Assembly (NCBI GenBank): GCA_021821465.1
Contig: JAKACM010000033.1
Span: 1-40,518, forward strand
Reading direction: 5' to 3'
DNA length: 40,518 nt
Source of the DNA: Bacillota bacterium
GTDB lineage: Bacteria > Bacillota > Sulfobacillia > Sulfobacillales > Sulfobacillaceae
This document shows positions 7,998 to 15,754 of the stretch, one piece after another. The notes beneath the pieces were generated by a model that saw only the letters and a program-made list of their open reading frames with translations, was not told the DNA's origin and made no database searches. How positions within the stretch are numbered: position 1 is the stretch's first letter; every line of letters begins with the position of its first letter. A program made the position numbers and the translations under genes.

Positions 7998-10900
7998 GTG
8001 AAAGTGAAGAGAAGTCCAAGAATTCTGTAACGCGCCGTCGATTTTTGCTAGGAAGCGCTATGGGGGGAGCGGGAATCCTGGTCAGTGGATGGGGATTGTC
8101 TCCATGGATTGGCAACGTGTTTCACCGTCGAGGCACCTTTGTTTATCCTGATCGTCCGCCCAGCTGGCCCGGTGTGGAAACCAAATACAGTGTTTGCAAA
8201 CAGTGTGGCAGCGATTGTGGCATTGAAGCGCATGTTTTCAATGGTGTTCTGGAGAAGCTCGATGGCAATCCTTATCATCCCGCTTCGACCGAGCCTCATG
8301 CACCTTATGCCACCGGGATATCGGAAGCTACGGTTTGGCCCAATCCTCACTCTTTGTGTCCGAGAGGTCAGGCAGGGAGGCAGACCGTTTATGATCCTTA
8401 CCGCATTACCGTACCTTTGAAACGCACCGGGCCTCGGGGATCCGGACAGTGGGAGGCGATTTCCTGGGACCGTTTGATTTCGGAAGTTTCGTCGGGGGGC
8501 GCATTGTTTCACAATGTGCCAGGCGAAAGCACGCGAATGGTGATGGGATTCAAAGGCTTGTACGCCAGTGGGAAAAACCAGAACGTTCCCATTGACCCCG
8601 CTCATCCTGACATGGGACCCAAGACCAATGGTCTGGTTATTTATATCGGAGAAGCTGAAGCAGGGCAGAGCCAGTTCATTTCACGATTTGCCAGTGCCTT
8701 TGGCACCGTAAATGTTCAGGGTAACGGACAAATTTGCAATAATAACGTGGGCATATCCTATAACCTGTCGACTACGGATCAGGCCGGGGAGTTCCGCCCG
8801 GACATTTTGAATGCGGAATATGTGCTGTGGTTTGGTCTCAATGCCTTGGAAGCCAATTTTCCCATGCAGGCTATCGGACGAAAAGTTGTGGAAGCGGTGA
8901 AATCCGGTACCCTTAAATACCATATGGTGGACGTGCGATCCGGCAATGCGTTTATTCATGCCAATAATCAGACTTGGGTTCGGCCCGGGGGTGATGGGGC
9001 TCTGGCCATGGGGATGATTCGCTGGATATTGGAGAATAATCGGTACAACGCGCCTTATCTCGGTATTCCTCATGCGAAAGCGGCGGCAGCCCAGGGGGAA
9101 CCCAATTTTACCAACGCCAGTTGGCTGGTAATCACCGATTCCGCCAATCCCAATAATCGAGCGTTTCTCACCGCAGCCGAAGCGAATCTGGTTTCCCCCT
9201 CCGATGCTCATGCATCCGATCCGGTGGTTTTAGACGGATCCACGGGCAAACCTAGGGTGGCCACAAGCGTGTCTTTGGGCAAATTGTGGCCGAAGGCTCC
9301 TATGAACGTCAACTCGATCAAGGTGGCGGATATTTCGTGCCAAACGGCATTTCAAATTTTGGCACAGGAGGCAGCGCAATATGATTTGGCACAGTATGCC
9401 ACCATGGCTGGCACCGATACCCAAGAGATCACACACTTGGCTGAGGAATTAACCAATCATGGACGCAGGGCTGTCGTGGACTTTTTCCGTGGGGCCGTAA
9501 TGCATACCAATGGGATCTACACGGGCCGGGCTCTCATGACACTGAACATGTTACTGGGCAATATTGATTGGATGGGCGGATATATGGTCGGCGGTGGCGG
9601 AGCCAATATTATGGGCACAGGCACCGCTCAACCCTATAATTTGAAGAAGTGGCCGAATATGAACGCCCAAGTCCCGGCAGGGGTGAGTATTTCCCGTAAT
9701 GGTACCGCTTATGAGACGACTTCCTATTATCAGAACAAAGTGGCGCAAAAACAGTCCCCTTATCCTGCACAAAGACCATGGTTCCCATTCTCCGGGGGTT
9801 TGTGGGAGGAAATGTTTGCCGGGATGTATGAAGGCTATCCCTACAATTGTTCTATTTTGGTTCAACATATTGCCAATCCCGCATGGAGTGCACCGGGAAT
9901 CGGAGGCGCGGACGACGAGAGTTTGCCTTGGGTGAGGTTGATCAAAGACACGGCTAAAGTACCGTTGTTTATCGCCATTGATACCCAAATCTCTGAAAGT
10001 GCACGCTATGCCGATTACATTATTCCGGACACGACCTATTTGGAAGGATGGGGATTTCCTTCGGTCCGTCCAGTCATCCCGACCAAAGTGACGGGAATTC
10101 GCCATCCTGTGATTGAACCGCTGACTCAAAAGACTCCGGCAGGAGAACCTATTTCTATGGAACAGTTTTTCATTGACGTGGCCAAGGCTACCAAACTGCC
10201 GGGATTTGGGTCCAACGCCTTTCTCGAAGGAGGAGGTTTGAATTCTCGCGAGGATTATTACCTGAAGATGGCGGCGAATGTGGCCTGGGACACCTCTTTT
10301 CTGTCCCGTTCGGGTAACCAGTTTACCCCCTTAGGTCCGGTTCCGAATGCTGAAAGCACCACTGATTTAGGCAGTATTCAGAACTTGCGTACACAGCATC
10401 TCGGTGCTCTTAGCAGTGCCGAGTGGGCTAAAGTGGCCTATGTTTTGGCACGGGGCGGCCGTTTCGAGGATTATAACGTGGCCTATTTGCCCAATAGCGA
10501 AACCAACAGCCGACTAAGGAGTTTGATGACTGGGCAGGTCGTGCGCACTGGAGTGGAGGGATGGGCCAAAGCACCCAATCAACTAAGCCCCGAGGATTTG
10601 CTGGCGACCTATCAAAGTATGGTGCCCGTTTGGAACGGGTTATCTACAGCTAATCCATCGTGGGTGACTCATCAACTGGGAACCAGCGATGCTCTTCAGA
10701 TCTACAATCCCGATCAGGCATCAGCGATCAATGCTCTAACCGGCAATCATTTTGCCGGAACTGGCACTTATGTACCTCCTCAAAACATGCTAGGACAGGC
10801 GCTGACTGATCTAGACCCTTCTTCGGAATTCCCGTTTGTGCTCAGTACCCGCAAGGAAACGGTTCAGAGTAAAGCTTGGACGATTGCGGATCCCTGGCTT

Positions 10901-11287
10901 TTGGAGATGCTGCCGGAATCCTTTATCGACATGAACCCGGTCGACGCCGCTCGCATGGGACTTCATGCAGGGGACGAGGTGCGTGTTTCTTCAAGGACCT
11001 ATGCTAAAGGGATGACGGGGCATTTGCGTTTACTCCCGGGTGTACGTCCCGGAGTGATTTCGTTTCCCCACAGCTATGGGCACTGGTATTACGGTTCCGG
11101 TGCTTGGACTATTAACGGACAGCGCTATCAAGGAGATTCCAGTCGCAATGCCCCGGTCCGTTTGAATGCGGTCATGCGGCTCGATCCGACTTTGGCAGCT
11201 TCCGACGGCTGGACGATTGCCATGGAAGATCCTATTGGCGGCGGGTGCGCGTATTTTGAAACCCCCGTACGTATTGAAAAGGTCTAA
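7994..11287 (+). CDS. Tat-exported molybdopterin oxidoreductase catalytic subunit (TtrA/SrdA-like)
   Basis: This 1097-aa DMSO-reductase-family enzyme has a twin-arginine signal (TRRRFLLGSAMGG, residues about 13-25). It then has the [4Fe-4S] motif C68-x2-C71-x3-C75 with C122 in SLCPRGQAG. The next block, GNPYHPASTEPHAPY followed later by LKRTGPRGSGQW, is the hallmark of the tetrathionate-reductase-A branch (also including Bacillus-type selenate reductase SrdA). C248 in GQICNNN is the best candidate for the molybdenum-ligating cysteine, as in sulfur-compound and arsenate reductases. A C-terminal molybdopterin dinucleotide domain is visible around FPFVLSTRKETVQSKAWT and DMNPVDAARMGLHAGDEV. The substrate could be tetrathionate, polysulfide/sulfur or an oxyanion; the gene order B-C-A matches ttrBCA and srdBCA. 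Family assignment is firm, substrate is not. Confidence 0.88.
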   Translation: MSESEEKSKNSVTRRRFLLGSAMGGAGILVSGWGLSPWIGNVFHRRGTFVYPDRPPSWPGVETKYSVCKQCGSDCGIEAHVFNGVLEKLDGNPYHPASTEPHAPYATGISEATVWPNPHSLCPRGQAGRQTVYDPYRITVPLKRTGPRGSGQWEAISWDRLISEVSSGGALFHNVPGESTRMVMGFKGLYASGKNQNVPIDPAHPDMGPKTNGLVIYIGEAEAGQSQFISRFASAFGTVNVQGNGQICNNNVGISYNLSTTDQAGEFRPDILNAEYVLWFGLNALEANFPMQAIGRKVVEAVKSGTLKYHMVDVRSGNAFIHANNQTWVRPGGDGALAMGMIRWILENNRYNAPYLGIPHAKAAAAQGEPNFTNASWLVITDSANPNNRAFLTAAEANLVSPSDAHASDPVVLDGSTGKPRVATSVSLGKLWPKAPMNVNSIKVADISCQTAFQILAQEAAQYDLAQYATMAGTDTQEITHLAEELTNHGRRAVVDFFRGAVMHTNGIYTGRALMTLNMLLGNIDWMGGYMVGGGGANIMGTGTAQPYNLKKWPNMNAQVPAGVSISRNGTAYETTSYYQNKVAQKQSPYPAQRPWFPFSGGLWEEMFAGMYEGYPYNCSILVQHIANPAWSAPGIGGADDESLPWVRLIKDTAKVPLFIAIDTQISESARYADYIIPDTTYLEGWGFPSVRPVIPTKVTGIRHPVIEPLTQKTPAGEPISMEQFFIDVAKATKLPGFGSNAFLEGGGLNSREDYYLKMAANVAWDTSFLSRSGNQFTPLGPVPNAESTTDLGSIQNLRTQHLGALSSAEWAKVAYVLARGGRFEDYNVAYLPNSETNSRLRSLMTGQVVRTGVEGWAKAPNQLSPEDLLATYQSMVPVWNGLSTANPSWVTHQLGTSDALQIYNPDQASAINALTGNHFAGTGTYVPPQNMLGQALTDLDPSSEFPFVLSTRKETVQSKAWTIADPWLLEMLPESFIDMNPVDAARMGLHAGDEVRVSSRTYAKGMTGHLRLLPGVRPGVISFPHSYGHWYYGSGAWTINGQRYQGDSSRNAPVRLNAVMRLDPTLAASDGWTIAMEDPIGGGCAYFETPVRIEKV

Positions 11288-11311
11288 CGGACTCCGGAAG
11301 GAGAGAATATC

Positions 11312-11908
11312 ATGCGTGAAGAAGTTGGTATGATCCCACAAGATACGGTTCTATCGTATGATCTTTTGGCTTCAGGTTTTCTCTACGGTCCCTCTCAATT
11401 AGATGAAGAGGCCCAAAGCTTGTGGTATCGATACTTAAGTCGGCAGGATTCTCGAGTGCGCCATCTGTGGCGGGCCGTGGCAGGTGCCTTGGATGGGAAA
11501 GACCAACAAGAATTGGCAGTTTTGGACTTCCAGCAATGCGTGGAATCTCCGATTCCGGGGCGTTACGTTCCTCCTTATGCATCCTGTTATCTGGATAAGC
11601 CAATTACCTTGTGGGGACCCACGACCCATAAGGTGGTCGAATGGTATGAACAAGGTGGATTAGAGTGGCAGTCCATGCCTTATGTGACGGCTCCCGATCA
11701 TGTGGGTGTGGAGTGGGCATTTTTGGCGGAACTGACTGAGGTTTCTGGGTTCAAGGCTCAAGAACTGAGACGGTCGTTTATTGCCAACCACCTGAGTCAA
11801 TGGTTCCCGGCTTACATGGATCATCTTCAAAAAACCGTAAAAAGTTCTTACTATCCGGCACTTGGGGATTTTGGCTTGGCTGTGCTTGAGTCCGTGGTGA
11901 TGCGTTAA
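11312..11908 (+). CDS. TorD/DmsD-type molybdoenzyme chaperone
   Basis: This 198-aa cytoplasmic all-helical protein is the redox-enzyme maturation chaperone of the TorD/DmsD/NarJ family. It would bind the twin-arginine leader of the catalytic subunit until cofactor is inserted. The two family landmarks are present: PPYASCYLD (Y-x-S-x-Y/F type) near residue 91, and PDHVGVEWAFLAEL (the P-D-H loop) near residue 128. Length matches the family. The start is ATG 11312, preceded by GGAAGGAGAG. It lies 24 bases after the catalytic subunit, in the same operon, which gives strong contextual support. Confidence 0.85.
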   Translation: MREEVGMIPQDTVLSYDLLASGFLYGPSQLDEEAQSLWYRYLSRQDSRVRHLWRAVAGALDGKDQQELAVLDFQQCVESPIPGRYVPPYASCYLDKPITLWGPTTHKVVEWYEQGGLEWQSMPYVTAPDHVGVEWAFLAELTEVSGFKAQELRRSFIANHLSQWFPAYMDHLQKTVKSSYYPALGDFGLAVLESVVMR

Positions 11909-11963
11909 GAAAGGGAATTGTTGTGCTGATTTTCTGAAGGTAGAGGAAAGGAAGGCGAGAAGA

Positions 11964-12164
11964 ATGTTGGGAGATTTGCTGACGCCCACCCATCTCATTG
12001 TTCTAGGAGTAGTGGCTCTCTTGATATTTGGACCAAAACGTTTGCCCGAATTGGGATCCGGATTGGGGCAGGCACTGAGAGGATTTAAGAATGCGGTAAA
12101 CGGTGACGACAGAAGGGAGACGGATTTTTTGCCTGCATCCCGCGACACGGAGGACAAAGCCTAA
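11964..12164 (+). CDS. tatA: Sec-independent protein translocase TatA
   Basis: This 66-aa TatA/E-type pore subunit has one N-terminal membrane helix (about residues 9-22), the hinge FGPKRLPELGSGLGQALRGFK that is diagnostic for TatA, and a short charged tail. It is preceded by a strong GGAAAGGAAGG-type site before ATG 11964. Its place directly behind a Tat-dependent enzyme and its chaperone suggests a dedicated or supplementary translocase component for the two twin-arginine subunits of this operon. TatC is not in the window. Confidence 0.9.
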   Translation: MLGDLLTPTHLIVLGVVALLIFGPKRLPELGSGLGQALRGFKNAVNGDDRRETDFLPASRDTEDKA

Positions 12165-12219
12165 GATTTAGTGGACGCTGTGGAGATGAGGGTCATCGGC
12201 CCAAATTTCCCGGTGTCCT

Positions 12220-12247
12220 TTGACGCCCAGTCTTTTCATGCCATAAA
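12220..12247 (+). promoter_or_regulatory. Possible promoter of the LuxR-type regulator
   Basis: TTGACG (12220-12225) and CATAAA (12242-12247) are spaced by 16 bases, in the 219-base gap between tatA and the regulator. The -10 is weak. If real, the regulator would be transcribed separately from the respiratory operon, with a leader of about 130 bases. Confidence 0.3.
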
Positions 12248-12383
12248 GATCACTCGCGAATCTGCTCCGGCCGTGTTATCAAGCATTCGGGATATCCGAT
12301 GCATTCGACTAATGTGACAAGGAGTATAAAAAAACGAGCACGAATAGAGCAAGGGTTCGCTGCCAAAAAGGGGACGGAACCGT

Positions 12384-13124
12384 ATGACGTCACAAATTCG
12401 AGAAAAAACATCTCTCATTCACATTGCTCTGTTTGCGTCTTGTGATCTTGAGGACGAAGGTCTGACTCAAGTCATCTCGGAACAAGCAGATATGGATTGT
12501 TGCTGTCATTATGTGGTCCACGAGTGGCAAGATACATGGCCATTGAACCAGTGTGAGTGGGAACAGGTTGAGGTTGCTATTGTGATGTTGCCTTTCCGAA
12601 CGTTGGAGGCAGTGGCCCAAACCTTGCAAGAAAACTTTTCCGAGCTCCGGGTTGTTGCAATAATGAAAGAATCTTGGCACTGGAGCCGGATTGCGCAGAT
12701 TTTAAATTATGGGGTCGTGGGGTTGACGAGCGCTATGAATTCACCCGCTATTGTGAGCATGGTCCGCCTTGCTTATTACCATACGGGTGGCGTGGATAAA
12801 GGAACGGTGGAACGGTTGTTAGGGGCTTTAGAGGAGGATGATGACGTCAACAAAATTCGCCTCAAGCCCTTGGATTACCTTGTATGGGGGCTGATGGCAG
12901 AAGGACGGTCTAATCCAGACATTTCACAATATTGTGACATGTCGATTTCGCATACGAAACGGTGTGTCAATCGAATTTTCCGGTATCTGGGGGTACATGA
13001 TCGGGCACATGCCATTGCTCGTTACGAAGATTGTGGAAGAAAAGAAAGCTATGACCGAATCAGTAGGGAACCATTAGAGTGTGACCAGACCCATCATCTG
13101 GATGAAATGCATAACTCCGAATGA
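12384..13124 (+). CDS. LuxR/NarL-type transcription regulator with degenerate receiver domain
   Basis: This 246-aa protein has a C-terminal LuxR-type helix-turn-helix (about residues 165-220). The stretch LKPLDYLVWGLMAEGRSNPDISQYCDMSISHTKRCVNRIFRYLGVHDR aligns position by position with the usual LTPRE-x-EVL...GLSN-x-EIA...S-x-x-TVK-x-H...LGV-x-(D/N)R pattern, with several substitutions. The N-terminal half is receiver-like in length and order, but the aspartate expected after the third strand is replaced (VAIVMLPFR) and the switch lysine is not apparent. Phosphorylation-dependent control therefore seems unlikely. A CCCH run (residues about 38-41) and other cysteines could sense metal or redox state, which is speculation. 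Its position after the molybdoenzyme operon suggests it regulates that operon. The start is ATG 12384 with AAGGGGACGG upstream. Confidence 0.75.
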   Translation: MTSQIREKTSLIHIALFASCDLEDEGLTQVISEQADMDCCCHYVVHEWQDTWPLNQCEWEQVEVAIVMLPFRTLEAVAQTLQENFSELRVVAIMKESWHWSRIAQILNYGVVGLTSAMNSPAIVSMVRLAYYHTGGVDKGTVERLLGALEEDDDVNKIRLKPLDYLVWGLMAEGRSNPDISQYCDMSISHTKRCVNRIFRYLGVHDRAHAIARYEDCGRKESYDRISREPLECDQTHHLDEMHNSE

Positions 13125-13215
13125 TGTCTAGAGCCTGGCTTGGATTGATGGTGTGCAGCCACAAAGCCGGATGATTGACGGCGTCCGGGTCTCGTGTAAG
13201 GAGGCCGACAAGGAT

Positions 13216-13500
13216 ATGATCGTCGCCAACATGCTCGTGTTACTTGAAGCCGGACTTGTGCTCTGGCTTTTGGGTATAGTTCTTTGGCGTGAATTGTGTC
13301 ATGTTCACTGCATTAGTATTCACGAGTCGCATGTTCATCGTTCCGTTTTAGTTATTGCCGTCTGTCGGAAAAAATATGTCATTCGATCGTTTAATGTGAT
13401 ATGGCATGTGATTGCCTGTCCGAAAACCCATGCATTGTCAACACCACCGACGGCAAGGAGTGCCAACCGCTCGGAATCCCATGTTCATCGTATCAAGTAG
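13216..13500 (+). CDS. Candidate small His/Cys-rich membrane protein
   Basis: A 94-aa frame begins at ATG 13216, 11 bases after a good AAGGAGG (13198-13204). It opens with one strongly hydrophobic segment (about residues 3-24) followed by a His/Cys-rich stretch, ELCHVHCISIHESHVHRS, and ends with a second ESHVHR. The two ESHVHR peptides come from a direct DNA repeat (CATGTTCATCGT near 13329 and 13480). No family is recognised. The ribosome site and the hydrophobic start support translation; the unusual composition and the lack of known relatives argue for caution. Confidence 0.35.
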   Translation: MIVANMLVLLEAGLVLWLLGIVLWRELCHVHCISIHESHVHRSVLVIAVCRKKYVIRSFNVIWHVIACPKTHALSTPPTARSANRSESHVHRIK

Positions 13501-13570
13501 TCGGATTGGCGGAAGACTTGTTTATGAAACAGGACAATAAGGATAAAAGCCCGTAGAGAGTGAAAGAGTC

Positions 13571-13618
13571 GAGGGGGAGAGGTTATGATGACCGTGCAAG
13601 AACGTCCCCCTCTTTTTT
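13571..13618 (+). terminator. Intrinsic terminator
   Basis: GAGGGGGA (13571-13578) pairs with TCCCCCTC (13605-13612), and six T residues follow at once. The 26-base loop can itself fold (GGT/ACC). This is a credible terminator for the regulator or the small membrane frame upstream. The bases between here and 13893 show no gene. Confidence 0.6.
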
Positions 13619-13893
13619 GTTGGTTTTCCGTATGATCAAAAGGTGCCCTGTGTCTTCCTATCATGATCCAGATCCCGATCTTCATTCCGATGATCGGAAT
13701 TTTTTGGTCGCATCGTAGGATTATCGGGTCATATTAATAGCTGTTCGAAATATTGGGCGATGAATCGACACCATTGTTTGTTAATCTTTATGGTGGCCGA
13801 TTCCCGGAAATTGCCTTTAGGGAAATTAAAGGGATTTCAAGGGTCGTTCGATCCTAAAAGACATCTTTGGCCTAGGGCAGGCACCTGATTTCT

Positions 13894-14400
13894 TTAATGC
13901 CCTGCGTGTGAGTCTTGTCCTGCAGGAGTTAACCCCGTTGAAGGCACATTCTGTGCCAAGGAGTTCAAAATAGTGACGCGAACGTGCTGGATGCCAAACG
14001 TGGCGACTTCATTTGGGCTGCCATTGACAAAGATGTCGATGCGATTTCCTTGAATAGCATTCCCGGTATCACGGGCCACGGCGTAAAAACCTTTTGCGGG
14101 AAGATATGGAGAATGATAGCCACTGATATATAACTTGGTTCCCAATGGGATCAACTTCGGATCGACAGCGACGTCACCTGACACTAAGGGACGGCCAAAA
14201 GCATCCACAGGCCCATAGGGATAATTGTCTTGCAAACTGGGACCATAGGCCGTGGCCGTCATATTGAGGCCGCTTTTGAGAGGAGCTTTGCCATGATGCT
14301 CTGGTTTGGCGCTCGCGGCATGGGCCACCATCGATGGCATCACACCCGCGGCTCCGGCCAACAAAAATGCCCCAGTCAGCGCCAACGATGAAATTTTCAT
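13894..14400 (-). CDS. Secreted 3D-domain protein (cell-wall/lytic-transglycosylase-like)
   Basis: This 168-aa exported protein starts at ATG 14400, chosen because AAAGGAGGG lies 6 bases upstream; a longer in-frame reading to 14508 has no such site. A Sec signal peptide (MKISSLALTGAFLLAGAAGV..., cleavage near VAHAA) is followed by a 3D domain. The domain is recognised from MTATAYGPS, VAVDPKLIPLGTKLYI and ARDTGNAIQGNRIDIFV, which carry its conserved aspartates. This is the double-psi beta-barrel of MltA/YabE/YuiC/YocH proteins, usually acting on or bound to peptidoglycan. No LysM or G5 domain is present, so it is a minimal stand-alone version, like YuiC. Confidence 0.88.
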   Translation of the reverse strand: MKISSLALTGAFLLAGAAGVMPSMVAHAASAKPEHHGKAPLKSGLNMTATAYGPSLQDNYPYGPVDAFGRPLVSGDVAVDPKLIPLGTKLYISGYHSPYLPAKGFYAVARDTGNAIQGNRIDIFVNGSPNEVATFGIQHVRVTILNSLAQNVPSTGLTPAGQDSHAGH

Positions 14401-15435
14401 GATAATGCCCTCCTTTACCGTTGATAGCTTCGTTGCAAATTTCGGAACCAAATCCCTTGAAACTCCACCTGTTTTATGCCCGCACTTGTGATTTTGTCTC
14501 GGTTTCAATCTGGCTAGGCGAGCGATACGTCTCTAAGACGATAACAAAGGACACGGTTTGTGTCAGGTTGGAAACTATGGAATCTCAGGGCTTGTGGGGA
14601 ACCGATCGGCAGATGTCGATAAGATGCCGCCCATTCACACAATAAAGCGACAAGAGTGTAAATCTTGCCATGGAAATTCTCCCTCACGAAGAGACATTGC
14701 GAAGGATATAGTCAAAGGCGCACGGGGAGGTGTCACGCTGTCGGCGTTAAACTCTGCAGGACGGGGCGCGCAAGTGATCTGTTGGCTTCGCATGCCTATA
14801 AACTGCGTTCGCCCTCTCGGGAGGAGGTCTCTAAGAAGGTGGGCGGGAGTCCAAGCCGAAGCGTGGGGTGCATCAATCAAATCTTCTATGACGTTAGGGG
14901 ATGCCCTCGGGGTGTTTGTTCCCGCGAGAGCCCACTTGGCAGGGCGGACGACCAGTGATTCGTCGGGTATCGGTTGGGATAATTGGGAGAGGAAGGAATT
15001 ATCGGAAATGGTTTTCTGTTCTTTTGTACTCTCTTTCTTTCGATCCGGGTTCGCAATAAAAAAGGGGGATCTTCCGGTGTTATGAGCAGAAAGCCGCGAG
15101 ATATCTTTACGCAAGAGGGAGGGAGGTCGGTAATTTCTGAAGCGCTAAGAACTGCGTGGGCGGGAGGATTCAGGGCGTCAGCGGGCAAAGAGTATGTTGA
15201 ACGTATTGCTCCTTTTCCGAATACCGAACCCGAATGCGGCATGATAAGAATTGTTCTGCTTAAGGTACATAAGAATTTCGACGCGGGGAAAGGGTTGGTC
15301 TTTGTTCCCATAAAGTCCTCCGTGGTATCGATCTGAGAGGGATGCCGGAAATGCAGCGTGCGACCTTTGGTACCTTGCCAGGCAGTGCAAGTCGGTAGTA
15401 TGATGCTTATGAGTTATTGAATCAGTTAAAACCGT
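14401..15435. other. About 1 kb without a recognisable gene
   Basis: Several overlapping frames on both strands exceed 100 codons, but none has a ribosome site, membrane segment or family motif. The long overlapping frames on opposite strands are typical of chance frames in GC-rich DNA. No strong inverted repeat was found. Confidence 0.4.
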
Positions 15436-15730
15436 TGTGAATCGGCACATGAACCTTTGTGAGGACGGTTTTGCGAAGGCCCGTATAATAGCGGTGCCAG
15501 TGCGACACCGGGCGTTGTGTGTTCATGGTTCCGAGTGCCCACGCGCTGCGCCGGCACAAAACCCGGAAGAGTTGCCGAGCCGTCTTTTGGCTTCGGGATG
15601 GGAGGCACACAGGACGCAGGGTTTTGCGACCACGAGACCGAAAGAGGTCTCGTTGCGGAGTGGAAGACGGGCGAGAGATTCTTCTTGGAACCTTGATGCG
15701 TCCACGTATTGCGTATTGTGAAGAGCAAAA
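15436..15730 (+). other. GC-rich structured stretch; candidate structured RNA or tnpB 3' relic
   Basis: A GC-rich block contains the perfect stem CGAGACC-GAAAGA-GGTCTCG (15633-15652) and several weaker pairings (GCGCTGCGCCGG, GCCGAGCCG...GGCTTCGG). Short plus-strand frames through it are arginine-rich and unlike ordinary proteins. The look, a structured GC-rich tract without codon logic, is like the guide-RNA/right-end part of IS605 elements, but no tnpB frame remains upstream. It could also be a long structured leader of the gene at 15755. Confidence 0.25.
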
Positions 15731-15754
15731 TATCAACGAAGGGAAGACGTCCCG

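Noticed and set aside
14401-15435. Overlapping frames of 95-175 codons on both strands.
   Set aside because: They overlap each other on opposite strands and lack ribosome sites, hydrophobic segments and family motifs; they look like chance frames.
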